Notes under the pieces: generated by a model
Seen by the model: the letters and a program-made list of their open reading frames with translations, nothing else
The model's database searches: none
Told to the model about the DNA's origin: nothing
Part shown: piece by piece, positions 20,462 through 27,960 of the stretch
Position numbering within the stretch: the first letter of the stretch is position 1
Layout of the letters: every line of letters begins with the position of its first letter
Program-made: the position numbers and the translations under genes
Virus record (IMG/VR): IMGVR_UViG_3300009420_001815
Location: 1-27,960 of that record
Length of the DNA: 27,960 nucleotides
Strand: one strand, 5' to 3'
Source: a virus

Positions 20462-21557
20462 CGTTATACTCCTCATCAGTTGGTTCTAATACGTCAGGAT
20501 CAATATCTTCAATTACTTCTTTCTGTGCAATTGGATTCTGTTCCCACTCGTCTATAACTATTTGAAGTTTCTCATTAGACCAGCCTTTTCTGAACTCTTT
20601 AATTTCTTCACCAGTCACTGGTGATGTATATAAAAGTTTGTTGCCAGTCTTAACGATAATGCCTTTTTGTTCAAGCATTTCTACCATACCACTGTACGGG
20701 TCCATTCCTGTTTCATATGGAATCTTAATCTGCACACCTTCAAAAGGTTTGCTGTATCTAGACTTCACAACTTTACAAGCGGCTCTAATACCTTGTACTG
20801 TAGAAACTTTATTACCGTCCTCATCTTCTTTAAGTTTTAGTTTTTTAATTGCTACTACAATACTTGATGCATATATAAAACCTTGTCCTCCACTGATTTT
20901 ATCATCAGGGTCAAACATGTCTTGCGATGCATAAGTGTGGTTGGTTGCTACAATGCCAATCGGATAAGGGGCAATCTGGTTAACGGTGTTTCTAACTAAA
21001 GACGCTAACGCCTTTGGCTTTCTACCCATATCACCTTTCATGTCACCTTTTTCAAATTGTGCAACGTCTGTTGGTGTAAGTAACATTCCCAAACTATCAA
21101 TTACAAATAACAACTTAGGCATATCATCATATTCTAGCTCGCCGTAGTTAGTTTTATAGTCTTTCATAAATTCACTAATTGCTTTAGCAACATCGTCAAT
21201 CATAGAAACACTAATTTTTAATAGTTTATCTGGGGTTGTTTCTACATCTAATGCTTGTAACCATTGTTCATCCAACGCATTCTCAGAGTCAAACAATACT
21301 ACTTGACATCCTTTCTTTTGTGCATTCCTAACAATGTTACCTGAACATATAAATGATTTACCAGAACCAGATTCACCTGCAAACACAGTTACTTTACCGA
21401 GGGGAATACCCCCGGCAAAGTCTCCACTAATTAAATAGTCTAGAGTGTGGTTACCGGTGCTGATCCAATCCCTAGGGTCATGGAATCCTGCACTAATACC
21501 ACTAATGCTTTTAGTTATACCTGTTCTGAACTTAGTTAAGTCAAATGGCTTCTGCAT
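20451..21557 (-). CDS. uvsX: RecA-like recombinase UvsX
   Basis: UvsX forms filaments on single-stranded DNA for strand exchange and recombination-dependent replication, working with gp32. The 368-residue protein has the RecA core: Walker A GESGSGKS (61-68), FDSENALD (catalytic region near 89-96), Walker B LLFVIDSLGMLL (149-160), and a GGQGFIYASS loop. The acidic C terminus (EDIDPDVLEPTDEEYNDES) is typical of UvsX and RecA. Ribosome-binding site AAGGAG lies before the ATG, nine bases after gp32. The length (T4 UvsX 391) is near normal. Firm assignment. Confidence 0.96.
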   Translation of the reverse strand: MQKPFDLTKFRTGITKSISGISAGFHDPRDWISTGNHTLDYLISGDFAGGIPLGKVTVFAGESGSGKSFICSGNIVRNAQKKGCQVVLFDSENALDEQWLQALDVETTPDKLLKISVSMIDDVAKAISEFMKDYKTNYGELEYDDMPKLLFVIDSLGMLLTPTDVAQFEKGDMKGDMGRKPKALASLVRNTVNQIAPYPIGIVATNHTYASQDMFDPDDKISGGQGFIYASSIVVAIKKLKLKEDEDGNKVSTVQGIRAACKVVKSRYSKPFEGVQIKIPYETGMDPYSGMVEMLEQKGIIVKTGNKLLYTSPVTGEEIKEFRKGWSNEKLQIVIDEWEQNPIAQKEVIEDIDPDVLEPTDEEYNDES

Positions 21558-21566
21558 GATAACTCC

Positions 21567-22592
21567 TTAAGATGTTGATCTGTTACGGATCAAGTTCAGG
21601 ATGTCATCTGCTGATTTTTTACCTTTGTCTTCTACTTCTGCCACTGGTGCCACTGTTGCAACTGGTACTGGAGCAGGTGCAGTTTCAACAACAGGTGCTG
21701 TTGTTTCCGCTACTGCTGGTGCCGGTGCTGTTACTGGTGCCACTACTGGAGTAGGTGCAGGTGCTGTTGCTTGAGCTGGAGCACTTGATGCCTGAACTGC
21801 TGTTGCAGGAACTTCAACGCCATATGGCTTGTAGAAGTTACCCCATTTTGCAGGATCATATAACTCACCATCTACTGAAGCCGCAAACATTTCTGCAATT
21901 GCGTTGTATCCTTCGGCAGTTGGTTGTGCTGGTAAGTAGTCGCTTAGATTGAATAAACCATTGGCATCAACAGCCGCTAGTTGCGTTTCATCTAATGAAC
22001 TATCTTTACGAGCCCAGTTTGATGTTGAATAATCAGCGTATTGCCCTTTAGTAGTTTTAGTAACTCTAAAGTCACAACCATTAACATAATCAGTTGGAAT
22101 ATTTTCCATATCTGGGTCCATTAATGCGGACTTAATAATGTTAAAGATTTGTGGTGAAATAACAAATCGTCTAATTGGGTTTTCAGGTGCTTCCTCGTTT
22201 AGAGGACTGTCAATAACAAATCCTTGAAAAATATAAGAACGTTTCTTCCAATATTTCCTGCCCATATCTTCTAATGAAGAATCCTTAAACCAAGGCCTAA
22301 CTTCCGTTAGTACTGGACATGTGTCACCGTACATCTCGCCACAAGGGACTTGTACTGTAACTGGTTTGTTTTCTCCGCCTACTACACCTGGGAAGGTGAG
22401 ACGAATCATTTGACGTTCAATCCAAAAGAAAGTATTATTTGTATCACTGTCAGGTAAGAACCTTAGTGTTACATTTGTACCTTCGTCAATATTCCAATGA
22501 GGAAATATTGCGTTATCGGATTGCTTGTTGTTGGAACCGGGTTTGGTTTCCATTGATGAGAGCTTCGCTCTGATTTCTGCTAATGAGGCCAT
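21567..22592 (-). CDS. 32: Single-stranded DNA-binding protein gp32
   Basis: gp32 coats single-stranded DNA and coordinates replication, recombination and repair. The ATG at 22592 (MASLAEIRAKLS) is used; AGGAG precedes it, and the upstream frame to 22634 lacks a site. An N-terminal cooperativity segment (about 1-20) is followed by the OB-fold core (FPHWNIDEGTNVTLRFLPDSD through PCGEMYGDTCPV and YIFQGFVIDSP). A long Ala/Pro/Val linker (about 275-325) and an acidic/charged tail (EVEDKGKKSADDILNLIRN) complete it. The zinc site looks degenerate: only one Cys pair is obvious. At 341 residues it is longer than T4 gp32 (301), owing to the linker. It heads an early unit with a hairpin-bearing leader. 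Confidence 0.95.
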   Translation of the reverse strand: MASLAEIRAKLSSMETKPGSNNKQSDNAIFPHWNIDEGTNVTLRFLPDSDTNNTFFWIERQMIRLTFPGVVGGENKPVTVQVPCGEMYGDTCPVLTEVRPWFKDSSLEDMGRKYWKKRSYIFQGFVIDSPLNEEAPENPIRRFVISPQIFNIIKSALMDPDMENIPTDYVNGCDFRVTKTTKGQYADYSTSNWARKDSSLDETQLAAVDANGLFNLSDYLPAQPTAEGYNAIAEMFAASVDGELYDPAKWGNFYKPYGVEVPATAVQASSAPAQATAPAPTPVVAPVTAPAPAVAETTAPVVETAPAPVPVATVAPVAEVEDKGKKSADDILNLIRNRSTS

Positions 22593-22644
22593 GATGTTTC
22601 TCCTATGTTGCCATGTTTGCCATGTTCGCCGCAATATTGCGACT
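22593..22644 (-). promoter_or_regulatory. gp32 mRNA leader with hairpin, possible autoregulatory site
   Basis: The predicted leader of about 52 bases begins with a 6-bp hairpin around the perfect palindrome CGCAATATTGCG (22630-22641), followed by two repeats of AACATGGCA and then AGGAG. T4 gp32 represses its own translation by binding a structured leader followed by unstructured RNA over the ribosome-binding site; this layout is similar but the role is inferred. Confidence 0.4.
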
Positions 22645-22650
22645 GTTACT

Positions 22651-22679
22651 ATTATAAATGCCTAGATAAGAAAAGTCAA
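22651..22679 (-). promoter_or_regulatory. Sigma70-type early promoter of gp32-uvsX unit
   Basis: GGTTGACT, 17 bases, TATAAT on the minus strand. Predicted start about 22644. A weak late-like TAAATA also lies upstream at 22724-22729 on the same strand. Confidence 0.85.
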
Positions 22680-22731
22680 CCGTTTTTTTAATTTAATATT
22701 GACACATTTTTTCTTAACAATAGTATTTAGC

Positions 22732-22759
22732 AAAAAACCCACATAAAGCGGGTTTTTTT
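22732..22759 (-). terminator. Rho-independent terminator of virion block
   Basis: An 11-bp stem (AAAAAACCCGC with GTGGGTTTTTT, one G-T pair) around a TTTAT loop, flanked by A and T runs, so it can act on both strands. It ends late transcripts from the right before the gp32 promoter. Confidence 0.88.
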
Positions 22760-22782
22760 AGGTCTATAAAAGAATTTACTAT

Positions 22783-23328
22783 TTACTGTACTTGATTAAT
22801 TGTTGGACCACTAAAGAAAACTTCAATTGTAGCTGTACCAGTTGTTGCGCCGCCTTGAGTAATTTGTGCTAGTATATCTGTTTCACTAGCGTAAGTATAA
22901 CCTGAATCTATTTTGTATTGTTCGCCGTCTGCTTGAAAGCCTGAGAACAATCTATCTGTGTCGCCTGAGTCACCTACTGTAATTTCTGTTGTCGCATTAT
23001 AAGAAGACCAGTTAGTAGCTTTTGTAACCATTACATTAAGAATTTTTGTATTTGCGGCAACTGAAAACAAAAAGAAATTAGCGCCACTGTTATAATTTAC
23101 AGTTTCTGTAATTGTTTGCACTTTGCTTGACGTTGCTGTATCCATTTGTAATTTAGTTACTGCTTGATCATCCGCTGTACCTGCTAAACAATCTACTGGC
23201 GAAAGGCTATTATTTGCATTCTTTAATGATATGTCGCTTGCTGAGCCAACAATTTTTTTGCCTGCTTTACCAAGCTCAACTGTTGCACTTACTCCTGCAA
23301 TACCGTAATTTTTTACTGAATCGACCAT
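22783..23328 (-). CDS. Putative virion structural protein (small, beta-rich)
   Basis: A 181-residue protein rich in Thr, Ser, Ala, Asn and Gly with alternating beta patterns (KVQTITETVNYNSGANFFLFSVAANTKILNVMV; GTATIEVFFSGPTINQVQ). No catalytic motif or signal peptide. Such composition is usual for capsid decoration, tail or fibre-associated proteins. A perfect late box TATAAATA lies just upstream, and GGAG precedes the ATG. A strong terminator follows at 22732-22759, so the late unit ends here. It lies downstream of the packaging genes. The structural class is inferred from composition and timing. Confidence 0.78.
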   Translation of the reverse strand: MVDSVKNYGIAGVSATVELGKAGKKIVGSASDISLKNANNSLSPVDCLAGTADDQAVTKLQMDTATSSKVQTITETVNYNSGANFFLFSVAANTKILNVMVTKATNWSSYNATTEITVGDSGDTDRLFSGFQADGEQYKIDSGYTYASETDILAQITQGGATTGTATIEVFFSGPTINQVQ

Positions 23329-23340
23329 TTTGTCTCCAAA

Positions 23341-23348
23341 TATTTATA
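23341..23348 (-). promoter_or_regulatory. Consensus T4 late promoter box
   Basis: TATAAATA on the minus strand, a perfect match. Predicted start about 23335, seven bases before the ATG at 23328. Confidence 0.8.
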
Positions 23349-23352
23349 TTAG

Positions 23353-25305
23353 TTATAGAATGTCAAATTGTTCTATGAACTGTTCGTATTGATCTTCTAC
23401 GCTTTCTGCTACACTTACAGGTACTTCATGCTGTTGGTGGGCACCTAATAAACAACTTTTGATAGTTGTGTACTCATGTTGTGACATTCTGTCCCCGTTA
23501 TTGAGCTTCTTGCTAATTCCTGATAAGTAGTTACCTAAATGAGAATTGGTTACACTAGTACTCATTTGTCCTACTTGATGTCCTAATTTCGCATATGGTG
23601 TTGCAAACTCCATTCCGTCATCTTCAGATAATAAGCTCTTTAGTGATGCAAATGTTTCGTTTGTAACTGCCGTATTAATTATGCTTTCAAAACTTGTTCT
23701 TCTTGACATTGCTGTTTTAATAGAATCTATTACGTTAGCAACTTTGTTATCAAAATGTGTTTCAGTAAATTTACTTTCTAGGTCAATGTCATCTTGTAAC
23801 ACTTCTGTATGGGACCTATCTAACACTTGTTCTGTTGCATTAGCATATGATTTAACACCTGCTAACTTAGTAAATGATTTTGTTATATAATCAATGTTCT
23901 CTACAGCTAATGCCACATAGCTCTCGTTTTCTTCATTTACGAGACCTGACGTTTTAACATAACGTACAAACTCTCTGAGTTTTCTTTGTTCTGTTGCCAT
24001 TTCATTAATAGCATTACCAACTGAATCAAACGGCTCTCCGCCATTCTTTACATGTCTTGCCATTGCTCTAGCGGCTTTGAGATTAGTCTCTGCCATTTTA
24101 AATCTTTCGTCGCCACGTTGTATAAAGATACTGTGAATATTTCTACTACGTGATCCTCTAATTTCTTCGTTAACTTCTTTTTTATGTCTTACAATAAGTT
24201 TAACGTTGTCTAAGCCTTGATAACTTGTTTTGCTACTGCCTGACATAGAACTGAATCCTTCTTTTACGTCTTCAGGTTCTTCAGGACATTCACATCCTGG
24301 AACTTTATCAATGTCTAACGTTTCTCCGCCTTTAACTTTACCGCACTTAGGACATTTTGTGCCATAATTACTTAACGTAAAATTGCTTTCATCAATATCT
24401 GCTTCTTTTGTATTTTTCATATTTTCTTGTCCTTCATATGCCTTATCTTCAAACATGGAGCCTGGCCAGTTTCTTAAATCGGCTTTAAATGCTTTCAATG
24501 CCTCGAATGATTTGTCGCGACTGAGTCCTTGGGTTTGTATTGCTTGAACCATTGATTCGTCATCATCAAAATTAGCGAAGAACCAATTTCTTTCTGCTTC
24601 ACCTAATTGACCCTTTGCCATGTTTATAATAAACGTATAAGCCATTGGGTATTTATACGAATGATAACCTGGTAAATCATTTTGAAATTCGTTTAGGTCT
24701 GATTCTACTTTAGGATCGTTGCGTAGCTTAGAAATAACTTCACCCGTATTACTACATGCCGAACAGCCGTCGCCTTTACACTTAGGACATACTTGTGGAT
24801 TTCCTCCAACTGGTCTAGTGTGCCTATGTGCTGGGTCGTATTGCTTTTTATCTTTGCCAGTACTGTGAGTGCTACTAGTTGTAGGTCGCTTAAATTCTGA
24901 AATAGTATCTACTGGTAAACCTGCTAGTTGCTTTAAAGTGTTTAATGCTTCTAATACGTCGCCCATTGGTTTTTCTGATTTTTGTGCAATGTCTATTGTT
25001 TCAGACTTAGGTTTTAGTACCTTGCCAAAAATCTTAAAATCAAAATTCATTAAATAATCGTTTGCTAAGTGCTTAACTGAATCACGTAAATCGTGGTTGT
25101 CAAAGTCTTCTCTAACTCCCATGGATACTGTTTCTGTTGCTTTATCAAGTCTTACAAGTATATTAGGTTGCTTGATAACAAACCTCGATGCTTCTGTTGG
25201 ATCAATAACTGTTTCACCAGCGGAATTTAAGCTCAAGATATCATACCCGCTACCTGCGAGCAAGTTAAATGCCTTTTCAGCTACTAATTCTATGTTTACA
25301 GCCAT
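23353..25305 (-). CDS. Large unknown zinc-motif protein of the packaging/virion block
   Basis: A 650-residue protein with no family I recognise. The N-terminal part (about 1-140) contains a LAGL segment (LKQLAGLPVD near 125-133), also found twice in the neighbouring acidic protein. The first zinc-type cluster is CPKCKGDGCSACSNTG (173-188), like DnaJ or rubredoxin zinc repeats; a second is KCPKCGKVKGG with CECPEE (about 318-345). The rest is helical and charged, with no transmembrane segment. Ribosome-binding site AAAGGAG and a GATAAATA late box lie upstream. A TATAAATA inside the gene at 24650-24657 precedes an in-frame ATG. It follows gp17 and may be a head, neck or packaging accessory protein; this is inference. 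Confidence 0.82.
   Translation of the reverse strand: MAVNIELVAEKAFNLLAGSGYDILSLNSAGETVIDPTEASRFVIKQPNILVRLDKATETVSMGVREDFDNHDLRDSVKHLANDYLMNFDFKIFGKVLKPKSETIDIAQKSEKPMGDVLEALNTLKQLAGLPVDTISEFKRPTTSSTHSTGKDKKQYDPAHRHTRPVGGNPQVCPKCKGDGCSACSNTGEVISKLRNDPKVESDLNEFQNDLPGYHSYKYPMAYTFIINMAKGQLGEAERNWFFANFDDDESMVQAIQTQGLSRDKSFEALKAFKADLRNWPGSMFEDKAYEGQENMKNTKEADIDESNFTLSNYGTKCPKCGKVKGGETLDIDKVPGCECPEEPEDVKEGFSSMSGSSKTSYQGLDNVKLIVRHKKEVNEEIRGSRSRNIHSIFIQRGDERFKMAETNLKAARAMARHVKNGGEPFDSVGNAINEMATEQRKLREFVRYVKTSGLVNEENESYVALAVENIDYITKSFTKLAGVKSYANATEQVLDRSHTEVLQDDIDLESKFTETHFDNKVANVIDSIKTAMSRRTSFESIINTAVTNETFASLKSLLSEDDGMEFATPYAKLGHQVGQMSTSVTNSHLGNYLSGISKKLNNGDRMSQHEYTTIKSCLLGAHQQHEVPVSVAESVEDQYEQFIEQFDIL
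24650..24657 (-). promoter_or_regulatory. Possible internal late promoter in the 650-residue gene
   Basis: Perfect TATAAATA on the minus strand, with an in-frame ATG (residue 221) beginning four bases after the box. The box also encodes Tyr-Lys-Tyr, so it may be coincidence. Confidence 0.25.
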
Positions 25306-25329
25306 TTAGAATACTCCTTTATCAAATAC

Positions 25330-25337
25330 TATTTATC
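25330..25337 (-). promoter_or_regulatory. T4-type late promoter box
   Basis: GATAAATA on the minus strand, predicted start about 25324, followed by AAAGGAG and the ATG at 25305. Confidence 0.7.
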
Positions 25338-25343
25338 AAATAG

Positions 25344-26980
<1,637 letters not shown>

Positions 26981-26992
26981 CGGTAATTGAAT

Positions 26993-27748
26993 TTACTTAA
27001 GACGTTGTTGGAGTTTGTCTTTAATAATATTGACTAAAGTTTGCTTTGCATCACTCTTGTCGGAAGGTTCTGGATCACCGCATGGTGATTCATCATCACT
27101 ATCTGGAGAAACAACTACCATTTCATCTTCTGGTGATTCATCATCTGGGCTAAGTAAGAGCTCTTCTTGTTCTGGCTCATCATTAGCTTCAGGCTCATCA
27201 TTAGCTGGAGCATTTAAATTAGGAAGTGATAATCCTGCTAGTTGCATGATTTTTTGTAACTCTTCCATATTGTCTGCACTTGCTTCAATACTTACAGAAC
27301 CTTTATCAGTATTTTTATGCTGTTTAAATTCTACTGATCCACCTTCTGTACTATCTTGAGGTTCTCCGCTAGTAATACCATAAGCATCGCTCATTGCTTC
27401 ATCAATAGATTCTAATCCTGCTAGTTGCATGATTTTTTGTAGTTCTTCAACTGCTTCTTCTACTGTTTCTTCTTTGTCTTCGTCTTTTTTTCCTTTCATT
27501 ACTCCGACTGCTTTGCTATATCTTCCTTTAGCGTCCTTTATTTTTGCTTTATCTTCATCGGTGTCCACATCATCTTTCTTGCCGTTCTTTTTATCTTGAT
27601 ATGCTTGTAGTCCTGCAGGTAATTTACCTTCATCTACTGGAGCGTCTGTAGTAGGCATAACTGGAGTGATTCCGTCAGCTTCGTACATTTCATCAATAAT
27701 GTTAAGTAACGTCTTACATAAGTCTAGGTCGTTTACTGGATTGCTCAT
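26993..27748 (-). CDS. Acidic repeat-bearing protein, possible scaffold or accessory
   Basis: A 251-residue, extremely Asp/Glu-rich protein with low complexity and no catalytic motif. The segment EELQKIMQLAGL appears twice (about 101-112 and 162-173), encoded by a perfect 29-bp DNA repeat. A related LKQLAGLPVD occurs in the neighbouring 650-residue protein. Acidic, helical, repeat-bearing proteins near gp17 are often prohead core or scaffold proteins, or small-terminase partners; no direct match is seen. The ATG at 27748 has GGGGGAA just upstream and overlaps the preceding stop as ATGA. A KGKKDEDK-type basic/acidic patchwork lies around 50-95. Confidence 0.78.
   Translation of the reverse strand: MSNPVNDLDLCKTLLNIIDEMYEADGITPVMPTTDAPVDEGKLPAGLQAYQDKKNGKKDDVDTDEDKAKIKDAKGRYSKAVGVMKGKKDEDKEETVEEAVEELQKIMQLAGLESIDEAMSDAYGITSGEPQDSTEGGSVEFKQHKNTDKGSVSIEASADNMEELQKIMQLAGLSLPNLNAPANDEPEANDEPEQEELLLSPDDESPEDEMVVVSPDSDDESPCGDPEPSDKSDAKQTLVNIIKDKLQQRLK
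27230..27258 (-). repeat. 29-bp direct repeat, copy 1
   Basis: Perfectly identical to 27413-27441; both encode QKIMQLAGL in the acidic protein. The DNA identity suggests a recent duplication or gene conversion. Confidence 0.9.
27413..27441 (-). repeat. 29-bp direct repeat, copy 2
   Basis: Identical to 27230-27258, about 183 bases away in the same gene and reading frame. Confidence 0.9.
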
Positions 27749-27960
27749 TTTATTCCCCCAGACTGATTAATTGTTGTTACTTCTTTAGAATCGGTGCTTT
27801 GTCCCATGTTGCCTGCGTTATTAATAGTGTCCCATATAGGTCGTAAAGTGTCACCCATTAAGTCATCTTTATCAGGATACTGTCTAAAATAGTCTGCACC
27901 TTTTTCTGCTTTAATTTTTTCTAGCTCTGCTAAGAACTTAGCATTGTATTCTTCACCAAA
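27745..27960 (-). CDS. Partial gene, C-terminal end (cut by window edge)
   Basis: A frame open to the window edge ends at TGA 27747-27745, overlapping the next gene's ATG as ATGA. The visible 71 residues include FGEEYNAKFLAELEKI and GADYFRQYPDKDDLMG, then a Thr/Asn/Ser-rich tail. It is probably part of the same late packaging/virion operon. The start and the rest lie outside the window, so no family can be named. Confidence 0.7.
   Translation of the reverse strand, partial: FGEEYNAKFLAELEKIKAEKGADYFRQYPDKDDLMGDTLRPIWDTINNAGNMGQSTDSKEVTTINQSGGIK

Overview
The window looks like a segment of a T4-like (straboviral/kyanoviral-type) marine myovirus genome. The basis is a set of T4 core genes in characteristic order and form: replicative helicase gp41, primase gp61, ATP-dependent DNA ligase, UvsW, UvsX, gp32 and the large terminase gp17. 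AT-rich base use, short or overlapping gene junctions and a phage-type two-tier promoter system agree. The proteins read like those of marine T4-like phages of SAR11 or cyanobacteria, but the host cannot be fixed from sequence alone. Nearly everything is on the minus strand; only two small unknown genes (3993-4355 and 9923-10558) are on plus.

Layout, in the direction of minus-strand transcription (right to left). 27960-22783 is a packaging/virion block: a gene cut by the window edge, an acidic repeat-bearing protein, terminase gp17, a 650-residue zinc-motif protein and a small virion-type protein. The last three have T4 late-type boxes (TATAAATA or close). A strong hairpin terminator at 22732-22759 closes the block. 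22592-19365 is an early recombination unit: gp32, UvsX, two UvsX-linked small proteins and a phage-borne holo-ACP synthase (AcpS). 19224-18190 is an AAA+ ATPase behind two tandem sigma70 promoters, ending in a strong terminator. 18101-16521 is a TonB-dependent outer-membrane receptor with signal peptide, plug and barrel, very unexpected in a phage. 16505-10555 is one tightly overlapped operon from a consensus sigma70 promoter: UvsW, an unknown protein, MetK, Apt, MtnN, a possible gp62-like protein, a zinc-finger protein and ThyX. 9837-8605 is a set of small unknown genes, several with their own strong early promoters. 8538-4356 is the ligase operon, with a cupin, a 21-residue micro-ORF, serine hydroxymethyltransferase and others. 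4008-3133 is a virion-type protein facing a divergent small gene across a palindromic late-promoter region. 3099-13 is the primase/helicase unit.

Working together: the replication and recombination genes sit behind repeated sigma70 promoters (GGTTGACA-16-TATAAT, often with an extended -10), and virion genes behind late boxes, so two expression classes can be read directly. The metabolic genes are consistent with a one-carbon/methyl programme: SHMT and ThyX supply and use methylene-folate for dTMP; MetK makes SAM; MtnN removes SAH/MTA and releases adenine; Apt returns adenine to AMP. The TonB receptor (BtuB-like in overall look, substrate unknown) and AcpS extend this to nutrient uptake and to acyl-carrier or carrier-protein activation. 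The combination of TonB receptor, MetK-Apt-MtnN and AcpS is the most unusual content of the window.
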